64,000 nucleotides of DNA from Rhodeus uyekii (lineage: Eukaryota; Chordata; Actinopteri; Cypriniformes; Acheilognathidae). Position numbers and translations under genes: made by a program. Below the pieces are notes generated by a model. It was not told the origin of the DNA and did no database searches. It worked only from the letters and a program-made list of their open reading frames with translations. The stretch spans positions 1,089,501 through 1,153,500 of the forward strand of contig JAWRVZ010000135.1 of the NCBI GenBank assembly GCA_037043235.1. The letters run 5' to 3'. Position 1 is the stretch's first letter; each line of letters begins with the position of its first letter. Shown here piece by piece: positions 47,487 to 58,600 of this stretch.

Positions 47487-48965
47487 ATGTTTATGGCGAA
47501 CCAGGCATTTAAACAGTGCGCATCTCCTTGCCCTCGTTTCCTCTCGGGGGGAGATGAGCACTTGTTATGTGTAATGTGTCTGGGAGCGGAGCATGCTAGG
47601 TCAGCGCTCGTGAGTGCTGACTGTGATCACTGCAGCCAACTACCGCTGCGGGTGCTCCGCTCACGCCTGGCAGTTTTTGATTCTGAGACCGGCCAGGCTC
47701 GCGCTCCCCAGGGCTCGGGTCCCGCAGCAGCTGAGGCTCTGCGGCGATCTAGGTCATGGGGTTCGCAAATGGACCTGACGGCGGGGTCTGAGACGGGCGC
47801 TCCCCTATCTCAGCCCTTACCCGGTGGATCCAGTGCTTCATGCATGGTTTCGGAAGCACGCTCGAGGGCGGTTACTTCCGACCAAGCTGAAGCACCGGCA
47901 CTGCAATTGTCTAGCTCCGAGGAGTTAGACGTTGCTAGTGTCGACGCGGAGAGTGAGGATTCGCCAACCTCCTCCCCAGCTTATGAGGAATTGCTCGAGG
48001 TGGTGACTCGCGCTGTGGCCACGTTAAGTATTGAGTGGCCAGCGGAAAGCACTGTCGTTCGTCCAAAGAGAAGCAAGTTGGATGAACGATTTCTGCCAGT
48101 GCGGGTCCCTCCCCCTCGCCGGGACCTGCCTTTTTTCCCGGATCTGCACACTGAGGTGTCTAGATCCTGGAAGAGGCCAGCCACCTCCAGAGTGTTTACG
48201 CCACAAAATAATATGTATGCCACTCTGGTTGGTGCACGAGAGTATGGTTATGGCGCGATGCCGAAGGTGGAGGAGGCGCTTGCGAGCCACCTCTCTCCGC
48301 CCTCGGTGTCATCGCTTAAAGTCCCGGTGCTGCCCACTAAACCTATGCGGGTTACATCAGCTCATGTGGGCAGAGCATATTCTGCAGCTAGCCAGGCAGC
48401 GGCGTGTCTTCACACCACCGCCCTGCTTCAGGCTTACCAAGCAGAATTGTTGGGGGACCTCGATGAGGGCGGAGGCATTGGTCCACAGGCTGTGGCTGAG
48501 CTACGTAAAGCCACAGATCTGTCCCTACGGGCCACCAGGGAGACGGCTGCCTCTATTGGTCGTTCCATGGCAGCCTGTGTGGCCACGGAGAGGCACCTGT
48601 GGTTAAATTTGACGTCTCTAAAGGACAAGGAGAAAATTTTTATGTTGGACGCCCCTCTGTCGCCTTCTGGGCTTTTCGGCGATTCGGTGAAAACGGTCGT
48701 CGAGAAGTTCCAGGAGGCGGCAAAGCAGCAGGTGGCGTTCAATGTACTCCTGCCTCGCCGCCCTCAGCCTGGGGCTGTGAGCCAGCCACAGCCCCAGGCC
48801 TCCTCATATGTGCAGCGGGCCGCTCAAAGGCAGAGCGTCTCAACCCGCCAACCTCCCCAGAAAACCGGGGGGTCGGGCAGGCGCTCCCAGCCTCAGCCTT
48901 CGGGCAGGAGGACGGATCTGAGGACCGTCATCCTCGCCAAGAAGGCTACCTCGAAGAGGTCCTGA
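47487..48965 (+). CDS. DIRS gag-like protein, copy C (492 aa, open)
   Basis: ATG at 47487 (MFMANQAFKQ) begins an open frame to TGA at 48963-48965. Residues of about 10-55 carry CASPCPRF, CVMCLGAEHARSAL and DCDHC, a Cys/His cluster that may bind zinc or nucleic acid. The middle (about 150-240) is acidic and serine-rich (SSEELDVASVDAESEDSPTS). The C-terminal part has a conserved block VATERHLWLNLTSLKDKEKI and DAPLSPSGLFGDSVKTVVEK, then a basic Pro/Gln-rich tail ending AKKATSKRS. Copies A and B share these blocks. It is presumed to be the structural protein of the element. The stop context is AGG TCC TGA CGC. Confidence 0.85.
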   Translation: MFMANQAFKQCASPCPRFLSGGDEHLLCVMCLGAEHARSALVSADCDHCSQLPLRVLRSRLAVFDSETGQARAPQGSGPAAAEALRRSRSWGSQMDLTAGSETGAPLSQPLPGGSSASCMVSEARSRAVTSDQAEAPALQLSSSEELDVASVDAESEDSPTSSPAYEELLEVVTRAVATLSIEWPAESTVVRPKRSKLDERFLPVRVPPPRRDLPFFPDLHTEVSRSWKRPATSRVFTPQNNMYATLVGAREYGYGAMPKVEEALASHLSPPSVSSLKVPVLPTKPMRVTSAHVGRAYSAASQAAACLHTTALLQAYQAELLGDLDEGGGIGPQAVAELRKATDLSLRATRETAASIGRSMAACVATERHLWLNLTSLKDKEKIFMLDAPLSPSGLFGDSVKTVVEKFQEAAKQQVAFNVLLPRRPQPGAVSQPQPQASSYVQRAAQRQSVSTRQPPQKTGGSGRRSQPQPSGRRTDLRTVILAKKATSKRS

Positions 48966-51023
48966 CGCCAGACGCGCCGGGCCTCTTGGAGGCGACCCTC
49001 CTCAGTTGCCGCCCGTTACACCGGTTGCACTGAGGAGGTCGCCCCCTCCAAGGAGGGTCCTAGAGCATTCACTCCAGGTGTTCCCCAGAAAACCGGTTCC
49101 TGGCGGGTGTGCTACACAGACACCAGAGGCCAGCCTCGAGAGGCTGGTTCCCCTAGTAGAATTTCTGCCGCATGGACATGTCTTCCAGAGGTTTCTCAGT
49201 GGGTCCTGCGAATTATAAAGAAAGGGTATTCGATCCAGTTTGGGTCTCACCCGCCCAGGTTCAATGGGGTTCTACCCACGGTGGTGGACCCCGAGCAGGC
49301 TCTGGTAATGGAGCAGGAGGTAGATTCTCTACTGAGGAAAGGGGCCATAGAACATGTACCCCTCTCAAACAGGGAGTCAGGCTTTTACAGCCGCTACTTC
49401 CTCGTTCCAAAGAAGGATGGAGGACTGCGGCCCATCCTGGATTTGCGCCTTCTGAATCGCTCGGTCATGAAGCTAAAATTCAAGATGCTGACTTTGAAAC
49501 AAATAGTGGCACAGATCAGGTCCGAGGACTGGTTCGTCACTATCGATCTGAAGGACGCATATTTTCATATTTCCATCCTTCCACAGCACAGGAAGTACCT
49601 CAGGTTCGCCTTTGGGGGGAAGGCGTACCAATATCAAGTACTTCCATTCGGCCTGGCTTTATCACCCCGCACTTTCACGAAATGCATGGACGCAGCGCTA
49701 ACCCCGTTGCGCCTCCAAGGCATAAGAGTTTTGAATTACATCGACGACTGGCTGATTCTTGCCCAGTCGCCGCAGTTAGCGGTTCAGCATCGAGATGTTG
49801 TTCTCGCACACATGAGAGTGCTGGGGTTGAGGTTGAACGCAAAGAAGAGTGTGCTTTCTCCTCTTCAGAGAACCACCTTCCTAGGCGTGATATGGGACTC
49901 GGTTTCGATGAGGGCGCGGCTATCCCCCGCCCGCATCGATTCGATTCTGTCAACCGTGAAGAAAGTCAAAATAGGCCAGTCCATCACTGTAAAACACTTT
50001 CAGCGAGTGCTGGGCCTCATGGCAGCAGCTTCCAGCGTCATCCCGTTCGGGCTGCTACACATGAGGCCATTACAGTGGTGGCTCAGAACCAGAGGGTTTT
50101 CCCCGAGGGGCAACCCTTTCCGCACTATCAAGGTCACGCGGCGATGCCTACGTGCCTTGGATATGTGGAAGAAACCCTGGTTTCTGTCTCAAGGACCTGC
50201 GTTGGGAGCTCCTTGTCGACGCGTCATGCTATCGACGGATGCTTCCCTCACAGGTTGGGGAGCGGTCCTGAGGGATCGCTCTGCCCAGGGTCTGTGGCAC
50301 AAACACCAGTTGTCCTGGCACATAAACCTGCTGGAGATGATGGCTGTTTGGAGGGCGCTTCAAGCGTTCCTCCCAGACCTCAGGGGCCATTATGTGGTTG
50401 TTCAGACCGACAGCACCACTGTGGTCTCCTATATAAATCGTCAGGGGGGTCTACGTTCGCGACCACTATACAAACTGGCGCGGCAGATCCTCCTCTGGTC
50501 CCAAGGGAGACTGCTCCATCTACGGGCAGTTCACATCCCTGGGACCCAGAATGTGGGAGCAGACGTCCTGTCGAGACAGGGGCCGAGGCCCGGGGAATGG
50601 AGTCTCCACCCAGAGGTGGTGGAGCAGATTTGGTTCAGATTCGGCCGGGCACAAGTAGATCTGTTCGCGTCCGAAGAATCAACGCATTGCCCTCTGTGGT
50701 ATTCACTCCTGCATCCAGCCCCACTCGGGCTGGATGCCATGGTCCAGACATGGCCGAGGCTATGTCTGTACGCATTTCCCCCGATTGCTCTGCTCCCGGG
50801 AGTTCTGGAGAGAGTTCGCCGGGACAAGGTCCGTCTCACACTGGTTGCTCCGCGTTGGCCGGGCAGAGTGTGGTTTGCAGATCTTGTTTCCCTGCTGGAC
50901 GGGGTCCCCTGGGAGATCCCAGTTCGAGTGGACCTCCTGTCTCAGGCAGCGGGCTCGATTCTTCACCCCTGCCCAGAACTTTGGAAACTGTGGGCTTGGC
51001 CTCTGAGGGGGCCCAGCTCATAG
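48964..51023 (+). pseudogene. DIRS pol: reverse transcriptase, RNase H, methyltransferase-like; one frameshift
   Basis: The pol frame is +1 to gag. It is open from 48922, overlaps the last 44 nt of gag, and lacks an ATG near its start. It reads PPPRRVLEHS and EASLERLVPLVEFL, then loses one base near 49167, after which LPEVSQWVLR continues in another frame. RT follows: FYSRYFLVPKKDGGLRPILD, LKDAYFHI (49547-49570) and YIDD (49737-49748). RNase H has STDASLTGWGAVL, LLEMMAVWRAL, QTDSTTVVSYIN and NVGADVLSR (Asp, Glu, Asp, Asp). The C-terminal part VDLFASEES...LDAMVQTWP...YAFPPIAL matches the DAM-methyltransferase-like segment of DIRS elements. From 49170 to the stop at 51023 the frame is intact. 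Confidence 0.88.
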
Positions 51024-52021
51024 ATTCTGGTCTCTCGACCGAGGTTGTTGAGACCATCCTCCACTCCAGAGCTCCCTCCACGAGGAAGCTGTACGCCCTG
51101 AAGTGGAGACTTTTCACTTCTTGGTGTAGCGAGAAGCAGGTGAACCCAGTTACCTGTCACATTGGCAAAGTGCTAGAGTTCCTGCAAGATAGATTCGCTG
51201 CAGGGTTGTCCCTGTCCACCCTGAAGGTTTACGTGGCTGCCATTGCGGCTTACCACGTACCTCTGGGTGGCGTGTCCATTGGCCGGGACCCCCTCGTCAC
51301 ACGCTTCCTCCGTGGTACCATTAGGCTGAGGCCTGCAGTCCAGACCAAGGTTCCTGCCTGGGACTTATCCCTGGTACTCCAGGGGTTGTCCCAGGCACCC
51401 TTTGAACCGTTGGATGAGGTTCCACTAAAGTTCCTCACTTTAAAAACCTTATTCTTGTTAGCTATAACATCGCTAAAGAGAATTGGGGATCTACAGGCGC
51501 TTTCTGTAGCTCCCTCTTGCCTTGAGTTTGCGCCTGGGATGGTGAAAGCCTTCCTCCATCCCAGGCCAGGCTATGTGCCCAAAGTGCCCACTCATGTGGC
51601 CAGGTCTATAGTACTGCAGGCCTTCTGCCCTCCCCCCTTCGGTGACCAGGACCAGGAATTTAAAAACAAGGTCTGTCCAGTGCGAGCACTGGACACTTAT
51701 GTCTATAGGTCTGCCCCTTGGCGTAAGTCTGACCAGTTGTTTGTTTGCTTTGGGACCCCCAAGGGGGCCCCTGCATCCAAATCTACTTTAAGCAGGTGGA
51801 TAGTTGAGGCTATCACCCTGGCTTACGAGTCGGCCGGATCCTCCTCGCCTCTGAGGGTCCGGGCCCACTCTACTAGGAGCGTGGCTGCCTCTAAGGCCCT
51901 TATATCTGGCGTGTCGTTATCTGATGTTTGTGATGCGGCAGGGTGGTCTTCCCCGCATACTTTTCTGAGGTTTTACCAGCTTGACCTCAACTCCGCTCCG
52001 GGAACACGGGTCCTCTCGTAG
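50978..52021 (+). CDS. DIRS tyrosine recombinase, copy C (open)
   Basis: A frame different from pol encodes TLETVGLASEGAQLIDSGLS and RAPSTRKLYALKWRLFTSWC. The core-binding region LEFLQDRFAAGLSLSTLKVY follows, then the catalytic part: ITSLKRIGDLQALSV (Arg), RAHSTRSVAAS near 51865 (HxxR) and HTFLRFYQLD near 51958-51982 (Tyr nucleophile). It ends TAG at 52019-52021. The frame stays open upstream to 49172, overlapping pol, so the true start cannot be fixed. I give the part with recombinase similarity. Tyrosine recombinases replace integrase in DIRS elements and join the circular DNA to the target. Confidence 0.9.
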   Translation, partial: TLETVGLASEGAQLIDSGLSTEVVETILHSRAPSTRKLYALKWRLFTSWCSEKQVNPVTCHIGKVLEFLQDRFAAGLSLSTLKVYVAAIAAYHVPLGGVSIGRDPLVTRFLRGTIRLRPAVQTKVPAWDLSLVLQGLSQAPFEPLDEVPLKFLTLKTLFLLAITSLKRIGDLQALSVAPSCLEFAPGMVKAFLHPRPGYVPKVPTHVARSIVLQAFCPPPFGDQDQEFKNKVCPVRALDTYVYRSAPWRKSDQLFVCFGTPKGAPASKSTLSRWIVEAITLAYESAGSSSPLRVRAHSTRSVAASKALISGVSLSDVCDAAGWSSPHTFLRFYQLDLNSAPGTRVLS

Positions 52022-52074
52022 TGAGCTACGAGACACTCGTCGGCCTTCGTCACTGAGGTGGCGTTGGTATATCG

Positions 52075-52174
52075 TTCCCCAAGCGTTCGACGCAGCGCGA
52101 GTTCCCTTGAAAGGGAACGTCTCAGGTTACGTATGTAACCATAGTTCCCTGAAGAGGGAACGAGACGCTGCGTC
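52075..52174. repeat. Internal complementary region of DIRS copy C
   Basis: 52075-52118 is the reverse complement of the left end (47191-47234). 52119-52174 is the reverse complement of the right end (52377-52432). The join GGGAAC|GTCTCAGG equals the head-to-tail junction of a circle, read on the other strand. Confidence 0.92.
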
Positions 52175-52222
52175 TTTGGCCTCAGCTCCTTGCGCCTTCC
52201 GGGCTTGCTTCAGACAAACTCT

Positions 52223-52383
52223 AAGCTGCCGCTTCCGGGTTCCGGCGCTCTTTTATCAACTGGTTCGTGACGTCACCGATCTGCGCCTGTCACTCACGCA
52301 CGCGCGCGCGCGCGCGCGCCGGAAGTTTACATATTGTGCTTCGCGCGGACATCATCCAAGGATTCCCCAAGCGTTCGACGCAG
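52223..52383. repeat. Right inverted terminal repeat of DIRS copy C
   Basis: The inverse of 47213-47368, from AAGCTGCCGCTTCCGGG to GCGTTCGACGCAGCG. It contains an expanded (CG)n stretch (52302-52319) compared with the left repeat. Confidence 0.9.
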
Positions 52384-55300
52384 CGTCTCGTTCCCTCTTC
52401 AGGGAACTATGGTTACATACGTAACCTGAGACGTTTTTTCCAGGAGGTCTCCCATCCAGCTACTGACTAAGCTCAACCCTGCTTAGCTTCAGTGGGCAAC
52501 CAGTCTTAGGCTACAGGGTGATATGGCTGCTGAAGTGATATGAAGGTGGGGCATCAGTGGACAGACGTGGACATGTGCGGTTTCGAACCAGGTCCGACGC
52601 AAAAGCACTGACGGCCGACGCGTGTCCCGTGCATAGTCACGCATACTCGATGCATAAACTATGCACGCCGACACACAGTTGTGCGTCGGAAAATTTTTTA
52701 ACCGTTCAAAACTCAAAATCACGCACAAACCGCCTTCGACGCACATCCACTTACAATCACTGACGATCCACGTTAGTTCCACCGACGAATTATGCATACG
52801 ACGCACGCTCCGCGCAGAAACGAAAATTTGTTCGTGATTCATGCGTTTTCGCTGTGTGACTGGCCCTAGACGACAGACCAGATGCACCGGCAGGGTAAAC
52901 CATCTAGAAGATGAGTCAATTTCTATTGGTAAGTAGATTAAATTGCATGTATATACTTTTTCTTAATTGCCTTACACAGCTTATGTGCAAGGTTTAAACA
53001 CTTTCACCATTTTATTTCGGCAGCAGACTTGCAGTCATTGTAAACATATTTACATATGTACATTTTGCTTGCTTTTAAAGTGATATATTTTAAAGAGTAT
53101 TTGCAAGTTATAAACTGGTTTGTGTTACTAACTCTTTGTACAAACATCGGAGCAATGCTCAATTTCCTGTTTTCCTCTAACAGTGGCACTAGTAGGTGGT
53201 CATGAAGCAGGGGGGTAGGGAGAGAGTCTTCATGAAAAAGACCCCTGCAGTACGTTGGCACGATAATGTATAACACTCCTGTAAATCTTGCTTCATTGCC
53301 TGTAAAAAGTTTCGTTTAATACTGATGTGCAAGGTATAAAGATGGTTAAGTTAATATCAAGTTTCTCTATGACCTTTGAAGCGATTGCCCAACCTCCAAA
53401 CCTTGCCACAGATTAAAAATATGAGCTCATTGTTATAAAAGCATTGTTTCTGTTAGATAAATGAATGCAGATGACAAACATGCATTTTGTTGTTCATGTC
53501 TCTTTTGAAAAAGTGACTTAAAAATATGAGTTTACGATTCTGAGCAGAATTTTTTTTACCATCCCAACATGTACTTTAACATTTCTTTTAAAATATATTT
53601 TGGCAACTGTTAAAATGTATCTGTTGAAATTGTTACTTAAATATATGAACATACTGTTATATAATAGTATAAATATGTACACAATACAATAAAAAAGCTG
53701 ACTTCTTATATCTGTCAGATGAGTTAATGTATTTGACAAACATGTTTCTTGTTTTTCATTTCAGTGTGTCAATTTCACTTTTAAATGGATGATTTAGAGG
53801 TTTTTTTAATCAATTGATACATTTTTCTGCAAGTATTGTAAACATGTTTTTTATTGACTTAAATGTTAATATATGGTCGTATGTGTAAACTTGTATTAAA
53901 TAATAAGCAAGTAACAATAGAAGGTGTGAGTTTAGTTATAAGTACTTACACTTAAGTTAATTCAATGAAAATAAAAACGCATTAGGTTAACCAAGTTGTC
54001 AATTTTGGCCACTCCAGTGAAAAGTTCACTCCAGTACAGTTAGCTGTGATATTAAGCAACGAGAGGATGATGTCTTTCTGTATAGCACTACCCCCTTCCT
54101 ACTCTTGTTGTTTATGTTATAAATTATTCAGCTTTTGCTTTCTATTTCTCTTAATGGAGGGCCGTACATGTATATAGCATTGTATTGGATTGTAGCGTCT
54201 AATGTAGTCTATTCTTCCATCCCAACACTGGTTGTAGACTTTCTCAATTTCTGTGAAAGTCTAGACTGACTGATTAGATTTTAGAAAGGAGAACTGCACC
54301 TTGGGAAGTGTACTGAATTAGTCCCTTATTGTAATGGGGTAGAGTGAGGACTTGAAGGACGGACAAAGGGTATGGCGTCAGACTACAGTACACAAGCATT
54401 CGGTGCTTCTCAGAGGACGAACTGCTGTCAGAGGTACCAAGTCAAATGACTGTGACTTCCATAACGTCTCAGGAAATGGGAAGTGCCCCGTTTGGTCTTG
54501 ATGTTCTCAATAGCCTATTTTACTGCCTGTGGGAACTATCCTGAGATCTAAAACGTATCGGTCAGTGGCAAAACATTCATACTATAGCATCTGACTTTGC
54601 TGTGTTATAATTCCATTACCCGAAGCATCATCACTGGTTTGCATAATAGAGAGTGGCTGTTGGTTGCGATGATGCTTGGTTGCTACGGTACATTGGCTCC
54701 ATGCACTGCTAAACTTAGCTGTAACCGTCTGTCTCCAAACAACAAATGTTGGAAACAAATAATTGAAGGCTCTCACACTAACTTTCTGCAAACTCCACCA
54801 ACCTAATATGAGACCTAATGAAGCACTAGTGTGAGAGCTGGCAGTAGTTAAACTCTCATCTCAGAGCTGCATAATTACGGTGTTGTCCACCCACTGCTTG
54901 ATTCTACTGGGAGATATTTTCACTTCTACTTAAACACCCTGTATTGGGAACTTTAATGGGATGTTACGAGGATGGGTAATCTTACAGTTGATTCACTGAT
55001 CTTTTTTACTGAGACTGAGACTGGAGAGACTGAAGTGGTCTTGTGTGGGTAGATATACTGTACACAAATGAGTGATTCAGCGTATTGAGCGTATGATGTT
55101 GATATGGAAATTTTCACCCAGATAATTTGGTGTTGGAACTAAATAAAGTCCAATCTTTGATTTCAGATTTGGCGAATCTGAGCAAATTCTTTTCTAGATA
55201 CGCCTGTGAGATCATTGGGAGAAAAATCTTAGAACCAGTCTTTTAGGCTGAAGCTGAATCAATGATCAATAGTAGCGTAATCTGTCAAAATACTACAAAA

Positions 55301-55595
55301 TATTACTACTAATCTGACAAAATACTACTATTTTAGTCAGTATGAAACACTTTTATTTATTTGTCATGTTTTTAGTTTAGATTTTTATCCTTAAATCCAA
55401 GGTTTTTTAGAAAGATCAGGTTTTATTTTTGTCCCGTATCATAATAGACATTTTGTCTCTCTTTTATGTTATATTTTGTGTCTTTGTGGGTTTTTTTTGG
55501 TTTTTTTAAACAAAACAATGTTCTAACTATTTGGTGTTTTCAAGTTTTACTATCCTAGTAGAGGCATTTTGAAATTAGAACTCTTTCCACAGGCT

Positions 55596-55617
55596 CTCTC
55601 TCTCTCTCTCACACTCA

Positions 55618-55668
<51 letters not shown>
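55596..55668. repeat. (CT)n-(CA)n compound microsatellite
   Basis: A short CT tract and CACTCACT spacer lead into about 24 CA units. Confidence 0.95.
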
Positions 55669-55669
<1 letters not shown>

Positions 55670-58600
55670 GGCATATGCAGCCATCTGTTTCAAAGCATGT
55701 TGTGATGGTGTGGATCGGATTCTTTGGCCTCAGGCTAGTATGCTGAATAGTAGTGCTAGATGCCAGTTTCCTCACATTGGGCTTGGAACAGTGACAGGTG
55801 GTGGATCCCCAATAAACACTTTACCCACCTTAAACCAAAATGGTTCCTGTTGAACTCTGGAAAGCCAATACAGTTTACCCTGCCTTAAGCCATCATGGCT
55901 CCATCAACCTTCGCCATGCTGAACATGATGAGCTTTATAGGGATCAGTCTCTTCTTCTTTAGATCTGTGCTGAGAGGTGTGAAAACTATTCGATTTCCAT
56001 AACCATATTTCCACGTGCTGTTCTAGCCAGACTATTGGTGTCTGAATCCAGAAATCTTGTGGGAAGTTAATTCCCTCAATGTTGTTAACTTGCAACGAAA
56101 GGTTAAGATTGCTGCTTAAAAATGGACGCATTCCAGCAACTGCAATAAAGACTTTTTCAGATTTTCATTTGCTAATTGAATAAATGGATCCTATTCAAAA
56201 AATGTTTGGCTGATGGTCATGTTACTTGTTACAGGTCCAAGCAGGAAAGGCATTAATATTTTATGATAAAATCTATAAATTTATTTAAGAAATACATCCG
56301 TTTTTAGATACTGGGTTTAGTCATTTTCTTTTTAATTTCTTAAGCATTTAAAATCGTATTTTATCTTTCCTTATTAATTGGGGTTCTGTGTTGCTCCAGA
56401 CTTTGTGTTGCATATTTATAACACTTATGCAGTGTTATTTTTACATTTGGTTATTCAATTTCTGCGCCAAAAAACTAGTATTAGATCTACCCGAAAAACC
56501 TTAAGAGCACCGATTATTTCATTTAATCTTTTTTCTATAGTTTTTTTTAATTTTGTGCTAATGCTTGTAGTTAACTTTTTGTTCTTTTTCTCATTAATGA
56601 TGGTTTTTCTTTAATAATCTGTGAACTTTATATTAAGTAGTAGTTTTATCTAGAATTGTTGAGTCTGTCATAACCCTATTTATTACAATATAAGGATTAA
56701 TTGCAATAAGGAAAAAACTAAAACTATTTTATTCATTTATTACTTTTTTATGGTGGTGAAAATTTAATCGATTATCAAATAAAATATAATAGGGACACCT
56801 GTATCGAAACCCAGCCCAATTAATTATTCAGTGTACAGGTCAGGAGAATCTTTTTTTTTTTTTTTTACTTTCTGGGTCAATTATATGATGGAAGTAAATG
56901 TTGATACTAACTTTTTTAAATATTATTTTATTTTATTTTAATAAAAGCTTCAAAAGAACAGCATTTGAAATAGAAATATGATATAACATCCAATGTATTT
57001 CCTTCCACCTTTGATCAATTGAATGATCTTACTGAATAAATGTATTAAATTCTTAAAAACAAATCTTACTGACCAGTAACAGTGCATAGTAGTGTACAGT
57101 TTAGTAAGGGACTTATTCCATGTATATCTTATAATGCAGATTCTGTGTTTATGGGTTTCATGGGTTCGGTGTTTTTCACACAGATATCACACGCTGTCTT
57201 TGCTGCTTTGTTGTGATGACTAGTAGGATAGACACACACATGCACACACTTATTTAAAATGTTAAGTCTTTTAAGATTTACCTTTCATGCTTTGATGAAT
57301 GTACGGTGAATACTGTATACATTATAATCAGCAGCTGTTGAAACAAGAAAAAAATAGGCAAAATAGAGATCCTGTTAAACTAACTGAGCTAAATCACACA
57401 TAGTGACAACAGCAGGGAGAAATGACAAATCCACCCTGCAGCTTTTCACGCCATTTCTTTCCATCACTCCTCAACACTCATTCCTCAACAGGATTCATAG
57501 GGTAATTGACTGACTTTTGAAGAGCTTGTCAAAGCCCAAAATAGCATTTTTTATTCTGTTGAATGTAGCACTGTTATACAGAGACATATAAGCTGGATAG
57601 TCTTTAATGTTAAAATGCCCTCATCAAAGGAGAATCTACATATATATTATTTAATTATTGCTTTAATTAGTCATGTAATTAGGTCAGCCAGAGGGCATAT
57701 ATAACCCCTGTTTTGTTTATGTATGAATGCACGTGTACAGTTTTTATAATGACTTTTTTTAATCTTTTCTTTGATTTTTCTTTTTAATTGTTTTTCTGGG
57801 CATGGATAGATAGGAACAGCAGACGTTTGTGTTCTCAGCATGTACAGCGATGCTCTGCTCATCAGGTGTTTGTACCAGAGTGACTAATTAGCTAGCTACT
57901 GATGCATAATGTGAGTTTGTGCATTGCTGACAAAGTGCTGTTAGAGATTGTATCTCTTGTTTTTCCCTGCACACATTAGCAAGACCGTCTTCTGGGATTT
58001 TGCCTTATGATTGTATTATAGGCTGAGACCAGTCTGATCTTTAACTTTACACTGCTTAGGAAAATTACTGTAAGTAATTGGTCCAAAAACAGTGACAAGA
58101 TAAATGAGGATGGGAGGTAGGTTTCCACATGCGTGTTGGAGACGTTGATGCAGTTCTTCTCGATTTAGTCTGTCTCAGTTCGTTTCTTCATGTAATCTCG
58201 GATGGACTGGATTATGGTGAGATCAGATCTATGTGTGAAGCTTCGGCTGTTGTCAGACTCCTTCTGTGTACACAAATCTCACTGGATTATTACAATTAAT
58301 GGCAAATGTTTGGAAATGTAAACTGATATTCCCTGCTGGAAAACTACAATGAAGTACAGTGAAGAGGGGATAGGAATGTATGACAATATGATTGTCTTAC
58401 CAATAAACTAACCATGATAAGATAAATTAAAGTAGGGAACATGATGTCGGTTTACACATTTTTTGCTTTCTTAGATTTATTTTATTTTTTTATTATTTAA
58501 GCTAGATTTATATATTTAATAAATATAAATGGCAATAAACAATCAGAATTTTTTTTTCATTTCAAGATGCAGAAAAAAACGATCCAAAGAAAAATATTGA

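Larger units (their letters stand above)
47191..52432 (+). mobile_element. DIRS-like retrotransposon copy C, nearly intact
   Basis: Starts GTTCCCTTTCAAGGGAAC and ends AACCTGAGAC. It has inverted terminal repeats (47213-47368 and 52223-52383) and an internal complementary region (52075-52174). Between them lie gag, an RT/RNase H/methyltransferase-like pol, and a tyrosine recombinase. This gene set without integrase or protease defines the DIRS order. Such elements are thought to move through a circular DNA intermediate inserted by the recombinase. The only clear coding lesion is an apparent 1-nt deletion near 49167. There is no target-site duplication, but GTT occurs at both ends. Confidence 0.93.
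46723..52535 (-). mobile_element. 5S rRNA-derived SINE, split by DIRS copy C
   Basis: The right piece (52433-52535) on the minus strand reads CATATCACCCTG...CTGAAGCTAAGCAGGGTTGA, then GCTTAGTCAGTAGCTGGATG, then GGAGACC. This follows vertebrate 5S rRNA and keeps the internal Pol III control region. The left piece (46723-47190) holds the body and 3' end, finishing in GCTATATAAATGTAACATTA. Joined without the DIRS it would be about 570 bp, with the break in a T-rich stretch next to CTAGTT. Confidence 0.75.
46553..52867. mobile_element. TIR DNA transposon (AGGGCCAGTCACACAGC ends), host of nested insertions
   Basis: The left AGGGCCAGTCACACAGC (46553-46569) and right GCTGTGTGACTGGCCCT (52851-52867) are perfect 17-bp inverted repeats. 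Its own sequence (46553 to about 46722 and 52536 to 52867) is rich in GTGCGTC/GACGCAC motifs and non-coding. A 5S-derived SINE and, inside that, DIRS copy C account for the rest. The original element was therefore only about 0.5 kb, a MITE. I find no clear target duplication and cannot assign its superfamily. Confidence 0.75.

Noticed and set aside
48963..49107. In-frame TGA readthrough joining gag and pol in DIRS copy C
   Set aside because: The frame after the TGA is open into RT, but the peptide conserved with copy B (PPPRRVLEHS, EASLERLVPLVEF) lies in the +1 frame. The apparent in-frame fusion is produced by the 1-nt deletion near 49167.
49172..50977. 949-codon open frame read as one long recombinase
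   Set aside because: Its first 600 codons overlap pol in another frame and give low-complexity translation with no family resemblance. Only the part from about 50978 resembles a tyrosine recombinase.
52433..52535. 5S rRNA gene
   Set aside because: Only part of 5S is present, with several changes, and it is joined to a SINE body found at 46723-47190.
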